Part shown: one piece after another, positions 1 to 12,326 of the stretch | How positions within the stretch are numbered: position 1 is the stretch's first letter | Layout of the letters: each line of letters starts with the position of its first letter | Assembly: GCA_027596195.1 (NCBI GenBank) | Contig: JADGJG010000006.1 | Location: forward strand, 58,828-122,827 | DNA: 64,000 nt | DNA from: Podochytrium sp. JEL0797 | Lineage: Eukaryota > Chytridiomycota > Chytridiomycetes > Chytridiales > Chytriomycetaceae | Reading direction: 5' to 3' | Made by a program: the position numbers and the translations under genes | Notes under the pieces: generated by a model | Told to the model about the DNA's origin: nothing | What the model saw: the letters and a program-made list of their open reading frames with translations, nothing else | The model's database searches: none

Positions 1-1
1 T

Positions 2-1828
2 GTCGCGAATCCTTCCCCCACCTCTGACGCGTTTTCCAAAACCACTCTGATCATCTGCCCCTTGAGCGTGATTTCGAACTGGGTCGAGCAGATCCAGCAA
101 CATACGGTTCCCGAATCCACCAAAGTGTACGTCTTCCACGGAAAAGATCGCACCACTACCCCTTCCTTCCTCTCCGAGTTCGACGTAGTCATCACGACCT
201 ACCAAATGCTCGCTGCAGAAGATCACAAAAAGGGCCTGCACAAGATTGCTTGGAGACGCGTGGTCCTCGATGAAGGCCACATTATTCGCAACCGCAACTC
301 CAAACAGACCAAATCGATTGTCGCGTTGAACGCTGAAAGACATTTAGTTGTGAGCGGCACTCCGATTCAGAACTCGATCGAGGATTTGTATCCGTTGATG
401 TCGTTCATGAAGTTTGCGCCGTTTTCGGAGTTGAGTGTCATCTTTTTTTTCGCGTTTTAACGCGTTTTTGTGCTTTTATCCTGACTTTATGATACAGCCA
501 TGAATGGTTCAATCGCCTTCTCTCCCGTCCTCTCAAAAACAATACCGAAGTCGGCAAGAACACGCTCAAACTGTTCATGGGCCAATGCTGCCTTCGTCGC
601 ACCAAGGCCATGAAATTCAATGGCGTCCCCATCCTCGCCCTCCCCACATGCAACACTTATCTCCACGCCATCGATTTCAAATACGACGACGAAAAGAAGG
701 CATATGAGTCGTTGAATGCGGAATTTGAGAAACGTTTCGATGAGTTTGTGGATGCTGGATCCGAATCCAAGTCTTATGGTGAGTCCTGCGTCTTCTGATA
801 TCTCAAATAACATTGATATAACACCCCATTACGCAGCTCACATCCTCGAAATTCTGATTCGCTTGCGCCAAGTCTGCTGCCACCCCGCCCTACTCGGCGA
901 CCGCAAACTCCTCCTCCAAAAAACCGCCCAAGACGCATTCTCCGCCGCCCAACGCGACCCCAAAGACCCCAACGTCCAACGCCTCCTCGCGATTCTCCGC
1001 GACCACATCGAAGACGATTGCGCCGTGTGTCTCGATTCCATGACCAAACCGTGCGTCACGCAGTGTGGACATTTCTTTTGCTTGCAATGCATCACGGATG
1101 TGATTCAAATCCAGCAAGGAAGTCCTTGTCCCATGTGTCGCACCAAGTTGACCATCAACAACCTCATGGAACTCCCACCCTTTCAAGAAGACACGCCAGC
1201 GACTCAATCGCAAGACCCAGCCGTTGATACCACAGCCCCAACGCAGGAGGACGCCTCCACAGCCTTGACGATTCTCAAACCGAGCTCCAAAATCGACACC
1301 CTCATCACCCTCCTCACGACCGCCCTCGCCAAAGACACGTCCACCAAATCCATCGTGTTTTCGCAGTGGTCCAAAATGCTCGATCAAGTTGAACCACACC
1401 TTAACGCGCATGGAATCTCGTTCGTCCGGTTTGACGGCAGCTTAACGCGTAAAGCCCGCCTCCGCGCCATCGATCAATTCAAATCCCCCACGTCTGGAAC
1501 AAACGTGTTCCTCGCAACGCTCAAGAGCGCCGGAGTCGGCCTCAACCTCACAGAAGCGAGCCTCGTGTTCATGCTGGACCCGTGGTGGAACGCGAGTGTA
1601 GAGAACCAGGCGATGGATCGAGTGTATCGCCTGGGACAGACGAAGGAGGTGAATGTGTTTCGGTTGGTGGTGAAGGGGACAGTGGAGGAGCGGGTGTTGG
1701 ATATTCAGGAGCGGAAGCGGGGGTTGGTTGGGGAGGCGTTTGGTGGGGCGGCGGCGGCGGGTGGGAATGGGGGGAGGGGGAGGGAGGCGAGGATGGAGGA
1801 GTTGAAGGTTTTGTTGGGGAGAAGATGA
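2..1828 (+). CDS. HLTF/RAD5-type SNF2 translocase with RING finger (5' partial)
   Basis: The visible part lacks the N-terminus, which lies before the window. Proposed exons are 2-429, 498-778 and 837-1828; the first donor (GTTGAG) is weak but restores the frame. The order is the SNF2 ATPase half with motif LIICP, a DEGH box (VVLDEGH) and SGTPIQNS, then a C3HC4 RING (CAVCLDSM ... CGHFFCLQC ... CPMC), then helicase C with FDGSLT, SAGVGLNLTEAS and DRVYRLGQ. A RING between the two helicase lobes is the hallmark of the RAD5/RAD16/HLTF group, which remodels stalled forks and ubiquitinates PCNA or other targets. The wording around the DEGH box and LRRTK resembles HLTF most. Any HIRAN domain would be upstream and cannot be checked. 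The C-terminus is glycine-rich. Confidence 0.9.
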
Positions 1829-2222
1829 GATGTTTTTGAGGTTTCGCTTTAGTGGAGTGTTGGTAATTCGTTTCTTTTTCTATTTGTTTTGCTTATAAAC
1901 ATTTGTCCGCGCGAAGATATTTAAGAAGAGAAACGTTGCTGTTGATCGCCACTCGGAATACGAGGGAATGCATTCAGAATGCGTTTCTCCGATCGTCTGA
2001 CGCAATTTGACATCAGTCAACTAAAATTTGGATTCTTGACAGTTGCCCGCTTTCCTTTTTTGTCATGTGTCAAACTTTCTTTATTATTTTTAATCAGTTG
2101 ATAGATGTCATTTGAAATTAACTCTCGAATATACTAACGCGTTCAAAGAAGTTTGAAAGAGATGCTCAAAGAAATCTATATAATGAAGCACAACAAAACA
2201 AACCCAAAAAAAACCCCCAACC
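1829..2222. other. intergenic, convergent 3' ends
   Basis: This AT-rich gap lies between two convergent genes, the SNF2 gene on plus and the calcium exchanger on minus. No open frame, RNA gene or repeat is visible. It should hold both 3' untranslated regions. Confidence 0.5.
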
Positions 2223-3542
2223 TCACACCTTCACAAAGAAAAACGCAAGCGCAATAATCACATACGAGGCCAACAACATCCACCCTTCCAACCAATGCGA
2301 CCTCCCATCCGAAATCAACGTCGAAGTCACATAAATCGTTACAAACAGCACAGCCGTTTCAAACAACTCAAAATCCAACGTCAACGGTTGTCCAATCATC
2401 CACCCAATCAAGACCAACAAGGGCGCCACGAGCAGCGCGATTTGCATGCTGGATCCAACGGCTACACTAATCACGAGGTCCATTTTGTTGCGCATGGCAG
2501 AGCTGACGGCGGTTAAATGCTCCGCAGCGTTTCCAACGATGGGGAGGAGGATAATCCCGATAAACGTTTCACTCCACCCCAACTGCAAACTCAATCCTTC
2601 CAACGACCCCACCAAAAACTCGGCACAAATCCCAATCACAACCGTGGCCCCGACCAACGACGCAAATGCCACCACCGCCAACGTATCAGGCCTCTCCTCC
2701 TCCTCTTCTTCCTCGTCCTCAATCTCAAACTCTCCCGCGCGCCGCTGTTCCTCCTCCTTCGACAACAACACCTGTTCCGACGTTTTCCCCTTCTTCACAT
2801 CCCTCGCGGAAATAACCAATCCGTTCGGATTCGTCTTGATTTGAAACACCAAAAACATGCCGTAAGTTATCAAAAGCATCACCGCCGTCCCGCGACTAAT
2901 CTCAACCACCCCCTCCCCCCCAACAGGCCCACTCATCCCAAACGCAGTAGGAACCACAAAGCCAAGCGTCACCACCGCCAACAACCCCGTATTCACATTC
3001 GCAGAATCGACACTAAACTCTTGATACATGTCGCGTGAGTATGGGACCAGGCCGCCGAGGAGGAACGAGAGGCCGAGGACGAGGAGGAGGTTTGAGAGGA
3101 TGGAGCCAATGAGGGAGGCTTGGACGATGCGGAGGAGACCTTGTTTGAGGGCGAGGATGCCGACAATGAGTTCGACGGCGTTTCCGAAGGTGCTGTTGGT
3201 GGGGAGGGGGGGGGGGGGGGGGGGTGAGTGATTGGGCTTGCAAGGAGGGAGACACATTTTTTTTGCCACTCACGCATTAAACAAGCCGCCCAAAGTTTCG
3301 CCAAACCGCATAGCCAGTTGATCCGTGGAATAGTCAAGCACTTTGGCGAGGGGGATGATGGCGCAAAAGTTAAGGACGAATGTGGGAATGTCGCCTGAAA
3401 GGGGGGAGGAATCGATCAATATGGCGGCGAAATGAATGGCGGCGCCTTGGTTACCCCATTTCAAGACCTCCGACAAGACGCCAAGGGGAACAAAGATGCA
3501 CGAGAGGATGTTGAACCAGAAGATGGACTTCCAAATGGCCAT
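2223..3542 (-). CDS. VCX1: vacuolar Ca2+/H+ exchanger, CAX family
   Basis: Exons are 3542-3274 and 3192-2223, giving 412 residues, the usual size for yeast Vcx1. It should exchange cytosolic Ca2+ for vacuolar protons. Both CAX repeats are clear: GGLFNATFGNAVELIVG (c-1) spans the splice junction, and IVGNAAEHLTAVSSAM (c-2) lies in the second half. An acidic run of Asp/Glu sits between the halves, as in other CAX proteins. About eleven hydrophobic helices are visible. The ATG at 3542 is the first in frame and gives a short cytosolic N-terminus. The single intron (3193-3273) contains a run of 19 C on the coding strand just before the acceptor. Confidence 0.9.
3206..3224. repeat. G19/C19 homopolymer inside an intron
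   Basis: Nineteen G in a row on plus are C on the coding strand of the calcium exchanger gene. They form most of the pyrimidine tract upstream of the intron acceptor. The exact length is likely to vary between isolates or sequencing runs. Confidence 0.9.
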
Positions 3543-3874
3543 GAGACTGCTGACGACCGTCGGGGCAGCGTGAATGTCAGCATGGCTGCTGGCTGTGATT
3601 GGTTGGTTGGGGGGTCAGCACGTGTGCGTTTGCGGTGCAAGAGAAGTGGGGGTCCCACACCTGTCGTTGTGGGCAGCGTCTCGTTCTCGACGGCGTTTAT
3701 CATCAACTCGTCGTTCTTTGGCGAAATTGCAATCAAAAATTCCATTTCCTCGATATTCGAGAATTGTTTCTGGATCCAAAGATGGATCAAAAGGTTCAAT
3801 TCTCATGGATAAGCCCGCATTTCCCCTTCCTCTTTTTCTCCTTTTCGAACATGTCAAATAAATTATTACTCGCA
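3543..3874. other. intergenic, promoter side of VCX1
   Basis: This stretch lies between the 3' end of the RTT106-like gene and the start of VCX1, both on minus. It must carry the VCX1 promoter. Short frames here have no coding character, and no clear regulatory motif was identified. Confidence 0.5.
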
Positions 3875-5727
3875 TCAAAGCGCCAACTCATCAATATCAT
3901 CCTCCGAATCCTCGCCATCATCTTCGACAACAACAAACTGTCGCTTCGAGTTCCCTCCTGCCTCCACCAACACGTCTCCCCCAATTTTCCGCTTCCTCGA
4001 GGAATCTTGGCCCAAACTAGTGGACTCAAGAACGAGCGGCTCCCCATCGGAACCTATGCTCGCCGAGTCTTCGTCGTCGTCCTCGGCTTCTGAATCGCTA
4101 TTGGATTCGTCCGCCGTATCGCCGTCGTCGGTTTGGTGGTCTGAGTCGTATTCTTCGTCCAACTGCCAAAAAAGGTTTTTGGTTTGCAAGAGTTCAGCAA
4201 AAAAGCTTGACTTCGAAAACGCTCTGCGCAGTCGCGGCTATTTCGCGTCGTCGACGCCCTCATGTCTACTTTCGTCATACAAAAGCACGTGACTTGTTCG
4301 CTTCCACTCACTCTTGGAATTCCGCGCTTTGCGTCGTTGAGGCGTTCGCTGCGCGTAGCTCAGCTTACGAGTCGCAATTAATTGCGTCACTCCAAATTGA
4401 CTTGTCCGCTTCACTCACTCTTCACATACACGCGCACTCGCGTCGACCCCACTTGGGGCGGCGCAGTCAACACAAAAGAAAACACTCACATCATCATCAG
4501 CATCTTCACACACCCCCACGAAATCTTCATCCTCTTCATCCGAATCCAACTCATCCCCATTCACATCAATTCCCTCTCCCGGAACCGCACCAACCCTTTC
4601 CGAATCGCCCATGACACGCCCGGTCCCAATTACAACGACATTGTTGGTCGACTTTGCTGCGTCTTCCAATTCCAGCACTTCACTCGCATCCGCGACACGC
4701 ACACCCCGGCCCTTGAAATACGCCAAAACAGACTCCAACTCGTTCTTATCAACCATCTCTACCTCCAACGATTCGAGCTCCCCACCGGGGGTCACACGGT
4801 GATGAATCAACAGCGTAAAAGTGCGTGAAGTGATGAACGCGAACGAGATGGCGCGGATGGTGGCGATGGGAAGAATATGCAGCGGTTTCTTGGGACCAAA
4901 AAACACAGTTTGCGGGAGCAGGTAGAGGTGTCCATCCTTCATTTTGACGAGTCCGTTGACCCAGCAGCAGTTTGCGCGGCCGAGTTTGGAGTTGGGGGAG
5001 GCGAGGTCGAAGAGGGACATGTTGGGTTGTTCGATTTGGATTGAGGCTGGTTGGAAATTCGGGCGCCGCGGAATCCGGTTAGAAAGTGCTAGTTTTTAAG
5101 GAGAGAAAGGGGGTGGGGAAGGGCGCGGCACAAGCAAAGCTCACCAGGCAATACATGGCTCAGCATGTTGAGAATGCGGTCTTTTTTGTCATCTGTTTTC
5201 GACAGCGTGCATTTCAGACTATCGATTTCCGACTCGATGGACATAATAGAGCCTTGGTTGTCAAAGGCAAACATGAGGGCAGTGACGGGTGCGTTGCCGA
5301 TAATGTTGTTGTCGACCAAGAGGGGCTGTGCGCTTTCGGTTACTTCGATAAGGAGCGAGTAGTTTGGCTTCTGCTTGTTTGGAGTGGGCAGACAGAGGAC
5401 CCGTGCGATGTGTGTGGTGTGCAGGGCGAGGGACGGGGTGTTGTTGGCCAGGAGTTGGATGGATGTGTTGGACACTGCGAGGGCGAGGCGTTTGCGGGCG
5501 GGGAGGGCAAAGGAGAGGTCTTTCAGAGAGGCGAGGGGCGTCTCTAGGGGCATCTGCGGTTGTTCTAGGGGGGTGGGGCGGCCTTCCTTGGCTTCTTCGA
5601 AATACGCAACAAGGCGGAGAAGCAGCGCTGCGGCTGAAGAATCGCGCAAGTGCAGCGCCTCAACGTCGCCTCGCAGCTGAGGGTCGCCAATCGAGGCGTA
5701 GCAGGAAAAGTCGCTGGTCGTCATCAT
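3875..5727 (-). CDS. RTT106: RTT106-like histone chaperone with tandem PH-like domains and acidic tail
   Basis: Exons are 5727-5145, 5046-4490 and 4162-3875, giving 475 residues. The family binds H3-H4 and acts in replication-coupled nucleosome assembly and heterochromatin silencing. The first half matches an N-terminal PH-like fold. The second PH-like block contains GHLYLLPQTVFFG, KKPLHILPI and the ISFAFITSRTFTLLI strand pair typical of the Rtt106/Pob3 fold. The tail is strongly acidic (runs of Asp/Glu/Ser) with one basic patch, SRKRK, as in Rtt106 proteins. The second intron is unusually long (327 nt) for this locus, so an extra exon inside it is possible. The start could also be 5769; 5727 was chosen because homology-like sequence begins close to it. 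Pob3/SSRP1 is excluded by length and lack of an HMG or SSRP1 N-domain. Confidence 0.72.
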
Positions 5728-6403
5728 GCGAGGAGTCTTTGTTCGGACAAAAAAACCATTTATTCGCATTTCGTTAAATATCAGGGGTTAGGACATGAGG
5801 AAGACGGTTCTCTGGCTGTCTCAAATGTCTATCGCACGTCTTTTGTGGTAATGTTGGTTTGAAGGGAAACCGTAGTCTTCAGGAAACCGAGTGGATCCAT
5901 GTTAAGTGAGCGTCACCGAGGGATTACAGCTATCAATATCTGCGCATGCGTCTAATAGGGTGTGCCAAGAGCCGGTCAGCGAATTGCTGGTTGTTGAAGT
6001 TTCCACAATGATGGAAGTGACGGAATTTGCACAGCGTTCCGGTTTGGTCCCCGCCACCCAATTGACTTTTCTTTTTGAGTTCCGCTGTTGAGCGCCACCC
6101 TTGGGCTTTAAGCTTTAGATTAAATGGCGACTTCCTCCTTGAGGCGACGCCACTTGGACGCCACTTTCGTCAAAGAGGCGAACTGCCACTTTGGAACCCC
6201 CCGTTTCGCTGTCCAGACAGACAGACATCCCAGCAGCCGCCAACGCGAAGAGTGGAGAAAGCTCTGATGAGCGTCTGCAAAGCAATTGGGCGGCAAGTTG
6301 CCACATCGCCACCCGCGGCTTGTGACGAGGAAAATTGAGTGCTGCGAATTGGATAAAAGCGGGTAGTTCCACCCCCAATTTCCCCTCCACTCAATAGCCA
6401 AAA
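5728..6403. promoter_or_regulatory. divergent upstream region of RTT106-like gene and OPT1, with motifs shared with OPT2
   Basis: No gene is visible. Two 12-base blocks also occur upstream of the second OPT gene: TGAGCGCCACCC at 6089-6100 and CGCCACTTGGAC at 6148-6159. Further GCCACTT copies follow at about 6160 and 6183. A TATA-like GGATAAAAG lies near 6350, about 50 bases before the OPT1 ATG. The blocks may be sites of a common regulator, or only what remains of the duplicated promoter. Confidence 0.5.
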
Positions 6404-9074
6404 ATGACCACCGCAGCCGAGCTCGTCGCTGAAGACGACAAGAAAGTCCAACAGCTGCTCGAGGCACACCCGGAGCTCGCCGACGACGTCGAGGTCCAGG
6501 ACCTGAATGAAGTCGAGGAGCGTCTGTAAGTGGAATTGATTGCCACACTGTACTTTCCATGATTCCAACTCACATGTGCATCTTCTCTCCACGCAACAGC
6601 GAGTTCATTGTCCCACAAACCGATGATCCAAGCACGCCCACCCTCACTGTCCGTTCTGTCCTCCTTGGAACTCTGTGGGCCATCGTGCTTAGTTATGCTA
6701 ATACGGCGCTCGCGTTTCGTACGAGTGCTTTCGGTGTCGGCGCTAACATTGCAATCATCCTCTCCTACCCGATGGGCTTGTTTCTCGCGGCTATTCTTCC
6801 TTCGGGCTTTTTGAACCCGGGTCCCTTCTCTGTTAAAGAGCACGTCTTGATTTACATCATGGCGTCCTGCAGTGGCCAGCCTTACGGTAATTTTACTGTC
6901 CCTTTCCGTCCACCACCCGCCTTCATCAAAACTCAATCAAACTTCAGGAATCGACAACGTCGTTGCCCAGCGCATGCCCCAGCTAATGAACAATACCGAC
7001 ATCACATTCATCCACTCCCTCGCCTTTGTTATGGTCACCCAGTTTATCGGATACGGTCTCTCGGGTCTCACGCGTCGCTTCCTCGTCAAGCCCACCGCCA
7101 TGTGGTGGCCGGGTAACCTCTCCATTATTGCCATCTTCTCGTCGTTCCACAAGGTCGAGACGGGTGAGGCCGCTGGAAATCGCTTCAAGATGTCGCGTTT
7201 CAAGATGTTCTGGATCTGTTTCCTCGCTATGTTTGTTTACACTTGGATTCCTGAGTTCTTTATGCCTGTTTTGCAAACTGTTTCGGTACGTTATTGATTT
7301 ACAATCCTTCATTTCTTTTAAAACTCACTATTTAGGTGGCTTGTTTGTTCGGAGGATACGGAATGACCTCGTCAGGCGCTCCCCTACCTGCTGGAGTCAT
7401 GACCACTTTCAATGCCGTTGCTGGATCCACGACCAACGGCGTCGGATTCATGGGAATGACATTCGACTGGAACTACATTGGTTCTTCTTGGATCACTTCC
7501 CCGTGGTGGGCTGTTGTTTGCAACATTTCCGGAAGCATCTTGTTCCAGTGGATTCTTGTTCCAATTCTGTACGCGGTCAATGGTGAGTTTTCAGACAATT
7601 CCATAAGTGATGTATTGGCGCAATTGTTCATATCCATTTGCATTCGATTTCAGCTTGGGGTCTCAACAAGGAGATCACTCAAGACCTCGTCAACTTCAAC
7701 CCTTTGCTCAACACTGCTCACTTGTTCAACGGAAACGCCAACTCCACCACCCACGCTTTGGGACACCGCGTCAAGCCAACTTTCTTCTACAACGTTAGTG
7801 ATAACTACAACATCAACTTGACCGCCTACAATGACGTTGCTCCAATCCATCTCACCGGTTTCTTCGCCATCGGCTATGCGTCGTCTTTTATTACCATCAC
7901 TGCAGCTATTACGCATGTTGCGCTTTGGTACGGCAAAGACGTTTACCGCCAGGCAATGAACGCGTTCCGGCAAATCAGGGACGAGGTTGACGCTCTCGAC
8001 AAGCATGCCGTCATGATGGAGGCCTACCCCGAGGTCCCAGATTGGTTCTACCTCGCGTTCTTGGGTGTCTGCGTTGTTGGTGCTCTCTTGGTGTCCTTGC
8101 TCACCCCCTTCAGCATGCCATGGTGGGGCATCTTCTTCAACTTGTTCTTGTGTGGAATTTTCATCCTCCCGTTTGGGGTGATTCAAGCCATTTCCGGATT
8201 TGGGTTGGGACTCAACGTGCTTACTGAGTTTGTGATTGGTCTTATGATCCCTGGACAAACCGTCGCCGTCATGGCTTTCAAGTCGTGGGGTACGAACAAC
8301 TTGATTCAATCGCTCGCTCTCTCCCAGGACTTGAAGCTCGGCCACTACCTCCACATTGCCCCCCGCGCCATGGTGTTTGCCCAATTCTGGGGAACCTTTG
8401 TCAACTCTATCGTGGCTACTATCGCTGCTTACGGAATCATGTTCAACGTTCCGTTGTTGAAGGACCCCAACTGGCAATACACTGGCTTCCAAGTCTTTTA
8501 CTCGGCCGGAGGAATTTGGGGAGCCATTGGACCCCAGCGCTTCTTTGGAATCGGCTCCATCTACCAAGGACTCCTCTGGTGCTTCCTTATTGGCTTCGTG
8601 TTGCCATTGCTTCCCTGGCTCGCCAACAAATACGTGGCCCAGTCAAAGTACTGGCACTATGTCAACATCCCCCTCTTCACCACGTTCACGGGAGTCCAAG
8701 CCGGATACCAGTCTGGCTTCGTCGTGCAATTGTTGATTGCGTACTTTGCCTCCATGGTGCTCTTCACAAAGGCGAGAGAATTCTATCAGAAATACGTCTA
8801 CGTCATGGGAGCCGCGTTCGACGGATCCTGCGCGTTGGCCGTGTTGATCATCTCTATCATGGCCATGCAGAGCATTAGTTTCCAGTACTACAACATGTTC
8901 AATCCGAACCCGAACTCTCCTGGAGCCGGACCCTTCGGTACGGTGGACTACTACTGCTGGCCGGGACGCGATTACAACGATTGGGATTGTTCGTGGTACT
9001 TGGCGCAGGGTCAGAACGTGACTTCGCTTGGGGTTTCGTGTTTGGAGCCCGTGGTTGCTCGTACCTCAGCTTAA
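6404..9074 (+). CDS. oligopeptide transporter, OPT family (copy 1)
   Basis: Five exons (6404-6525, 6600-6886, 6948-7285, 7336-7582, 7654-9074) encode 804 residues, a normal length for fungal OPT proteins that import tri- to pentapeptides, glutathione or metal-peptide complexes with protons. The sequence shows an acidic cytosolic N-terminus, the NPG motif in GFLNPGPFSVKEH, and about sixteen hydrophobic helices. The conserved C-terminal block contains GAGPFGTVDYY, WPGRDYNDWDC and a Cys-containing tail. The ATG at 6404 directly precedes a segment also conserved in copy 2. It lies in tandem with the second OPT gene, same exon lengths throughout, so the pair arose by duplication. The substrate cannot be told from sequence. 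Confidence 0.93.
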
Positions 9075-9555
9075 GGGATATACATTAACGGGGTTTTTTG
9101 ATTTGGAAGCGGCAGCGATGTAGAGAAAATAAAAACATTTAGAGAAGTGTCATTTTTTCTCCTCCATGAGGTTGTACAAACATGCGGAGGAGGAAAATGC
9201 TTTGGACGCCACTCGTGCATTTTGTCAGCGGTGAGCGCCACCCGTTTGCACGGAGGCGCAAAAGTTTGATTAAAAAAATCGCCACTTGGACCACATCCAC
9301 TGTGGCGTCGCTGAAGAAGCTGCCAGACATGGCTTATTGATAGTATGTCACTTGGAAGAGTGAAAGATCTCACTGCCGGGCTCAGGAGTGCGTGGAATGC
9401 AGTGGCAAGAGTCATGGCAGGTCATTGCGACCCACTATCGCTTTCTTTGGCTTGGGATTTTTCGAAAAGGGAGATTTATGCAAACGCGAGGAGATCTTCA
9501 GCCAAATGGTTAAATAGGAGCGCCCCCTCTGGTTTCCTGCCATCAAGAAACGACA
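9075..9555. promoter_or_regulatory. intergenic and promoter of OPT2
   Basis: It contains the OPT1 3' end and the OPT2 promoter. TGAGCGCCACCC at 9232-9243 and CGCCACTTGGAC at 9280-9291 repeat the blocks found before OPT1, in the same order and 276 versus 256 bases from the ATG. No gene is visible. Confidence 0.5.
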
Positions 9556-12234
9556 ATGACCACTGCAGCTGAGCTTGTCGCTGAAGACAACAAGAAGGTG
9601 GAGGAGTTGGTCCACGAACACCCCGACCTCGCCGACGACACTGAGGTCCAGGACATCAATGACATTGAGGAGCGTCTGTAAGTGGACTCTGACTGCCCCA
9701 CTGTTCTCCGTGATTCCAACTCACACATGCATCTTCTCCCCATTGAACAGCGAGTTCATTGTGCCACAAACCGACGATCCAAGCACGCCCACTCTCACAT
9801 TCCGTTCCGTCCTCCTTGGAACTCTGTGGGCTATCGTGCTCAGTTACGCTAATACCGCCCTGAGTTTTCGTTCGAGTCCGTTCGCTGTCGGCGCCAACAT
9901 CGCAATCATCCTCTCCTACCCGATGGGCTTGTTTCTCGCGGCTGTTCTTCCCTCGGGCTTCTTGAACCCTGGTCCCTTCTCTGTTAAAGAGCACGTCTTG
10001 ATTTACATCATGGCGTCTTGCTCTGGCCAGCCATACGGTATGGCACACCCCCTCCCACATGACCTCCGCCTCATGACCTCCAATTAACGCGCTATCTCCA
10101 ATAAGGAATCGACAACGTCGTCTCCCAACGCATGCCCCAGCTCATGAACAACACCGACATTACATTCATCCACTCCCTCGCCTTTGTCATGGTCACCCAG
10201 TTCATTGGATATGGTCTCTCGGGTCTCACGCGTCGCTTCCTCGTCAAGCCCACCGCCATGTGGTGGCCGGGTAACCTCTCCATTATTGCCATCTTCTCGT
10301 CGTTCCACAAGGTCGAGACGGGTGAGGCCGCTGGAAATCGCTTCAAGATGTCGCGTTTCAAGATGTTCTGGATCTGTTTCCTCGCTATGTTTGTTTACAC
10401 TTGGATTCCTGAGTTCTTTATGCCTGTTTTGCAAACTGTTTCGGTACGTTGTTGATTTACACTCCTTCATTTCTTTTAAAGCTCACTGTATTGCGACATT
10501 TAGGTGGCTTGTTTGTTTGGAGGATACGGAATGACGTCGTCGGGCGCTCCCCCGCCTGCAGGAGTCATGACCACTTTCAACGCCGTTGCTGGTTCGACGA
10601 CCAACGGAGTCGGTTTCTTGGGAATGACATTCGACTGGAACTACATTGGTTCTTCTTGGATCACTTCCCCATGGTGGGCTGTTGTTGTGAACCTTGCGGG
10701 TTCCATTCTCTTCCAATGGATCCTTACTCCCATTTTGTACGCGACCAATGGTGAGTCTGACATACAAATACGACTTTACGTGTTTGCTAATAGTCTTTCT
10801 TGTTATCATTCAGCGTGGGGTCTCAACAAGGAGATCACTCAAGACGATGTCAACTTCAACCCTTTGCTCAACACTGCTCACTTGTTCAACGGAAACGCCA
10901 ACTCCACCACCCACGCATTGGGACACCGCGTCAAGCCAACCTTCTTCTACAACAAAAGTGACAACTACAACATCAACTTGACGGCCTACAACGACGTTGC
11001 TCCCATCCACATCACCGGTTTCTTCGCAATCAGCTATGCTTCCTCTTTTATCTCCATCACTGCGGCCATCTCCCACATTGCGCTTTGGTACGGCAAAGAC
11101 GTGTACAGACAGGCAATGAACGCGTTCCGGCAAATCAGGGACGAGGTTGACGCTCTTGATAAGCACGCCGTCATGATGGAGGCTTACCCCGAGGTCCCAG
11201 AACTTTTCTACCTCGCGTTCTTGGCTGTCTGTGTTGTTGGTGCTCTCTTGGTGTCCTTGCTCACCCCCTTCAGCATGCCATGGTGGGCCATCTTCTTCAA
11301 CTTGTTCTTGTGTGGAATTTTCGTCCTTCCTTTCGGAATCATCCAGGCCATCTCCGGATTTGGTTTGGGACTCAACGTGCTTACTGAGTTCGTGATTGGT
11401 CTCATGATCCCTGGACAAACCATCTCCGTCATGGCTTTCAAGTCGTGGGGTACCAACAACTTGGTGCAATCGCTCGCTCTCTCCCAGGACTTGAAGCTCG
11501 GCCACTACCTCCACATTGCACCCCGCGCCATGGTGTTTGCCCAATTCTGGGGAACCTTCGTCAACGCTATCGTGGCTACTGTGGCTGCTTACGGAATCAT
11601 GTTCAACGTTCCGTTGTTGAAGGACCCCAACTGGCAATACACTGGGTACCAAGTCTTTTACTCGGCCGGAGGAATTTGGGGAGCCATTGGACCCCAGCGC
11701 TTCTTTGGAATCGGCTCCATCTACCAAGGACTCCTCTGGTGCTTCTTGATCGGATTCGCTACTCCCGTCCTTCCGTGGTTGGCCAACAAATACATTGTCA
11801 AGTCCAAGCTCTGGCACTACTGCAACGTCCCCATCTTTGTTACCTTTAACGGAGTGCAAGCGGGTTACCAAAACACGTTCATCATGGCCCTCTTGGTGGC
11901 ATACCTCTGCTCCGTTGTGCTCTTCAACAAGTCGAGAGAATTCTATCAGAAATACGTCTACGTCATGGGAGCCGCGTTCGACGGATCCTGCGCGTTGGCC
12001 GTGTTGATCATCTCTCTCATGGCCATGTACAACGTTAGTTTCCAGTACTACAACATGTTCAACCCGAACCAGAACTCTCCTGGAGCCGGACCCTTCGGTA
12101 CGGTGGACTACTACTGCTGGCCGGGACGCGATTACAACGATTGGGATTGTTCGTGGTACTTGGCTCAGGGTCAGAACATGACTTCGCTTGGAGTTTCGTG
12201 TTTGGAGCCCGTGGTTGCTCCTACCCCAGCTTAA
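9556..12234 (+). CDS. oligopeptide transporter, OPT family (copy 2)
   Basis: Exons 9556-9677, 9751-10037, 10106-10443, 10504-10750 and 10814-12234 have exactly the lengths of copy 1 (122, 287, 338, 247, 1421) and give 804 residues. The NPG motif, helices and C-terminal Trp/Cys-rich block are preserved, so both copies look functional. Exon 3 and the start of intron 3 are almost identical to copy 1, whereas introns 2 and 4 share little. The loop before the C-terminal block and the last helices carry most amino-acid changes, so the two may differ in substrate or regulation. The minor acceptor ending TAAG (10105) is unusual but fixed by the exon length. Confidence 0.93.
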
Positions 12235-12326
12235 ATTTCGTAAATGGGGGTGATACGAGTTCTGTTCATAAATAAAGTAGAATGTTATTTTCACGTTTTC
12301 ACATATGTTTGAAATTCAACCGCGAA

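Larger units (their letters stand above)
6089..12234 (+). repeat. tandem duplication of an OPT gene with its promoter
   Basis: The unit is about 3.15 kb: promoter blocks plus a five-exon gene, repeated head to tail. All four introns sit at identical positions and phases. The identity is uneven along the gene, with a peak in exon 3. Confidence 0.85.

Noticed and set aside
5364..5777. 137-codon plus frame antisense to the RTT106-like gene
   Set aside because: Cys/Gly/Arg-rich shadow frame; the opposite strand has PH-like domains that splice in frame.
10810..12294. 494-codon open frame antisense to OPT2 (and 7650-8567 antisense to OPT1)
   Set aside because: It mirrors the third-base preference of the OPT coding strand; the product is a low-complexity Glu/Val/Asp/His string with no domain, and both copies have it only because the genes are duplicates.
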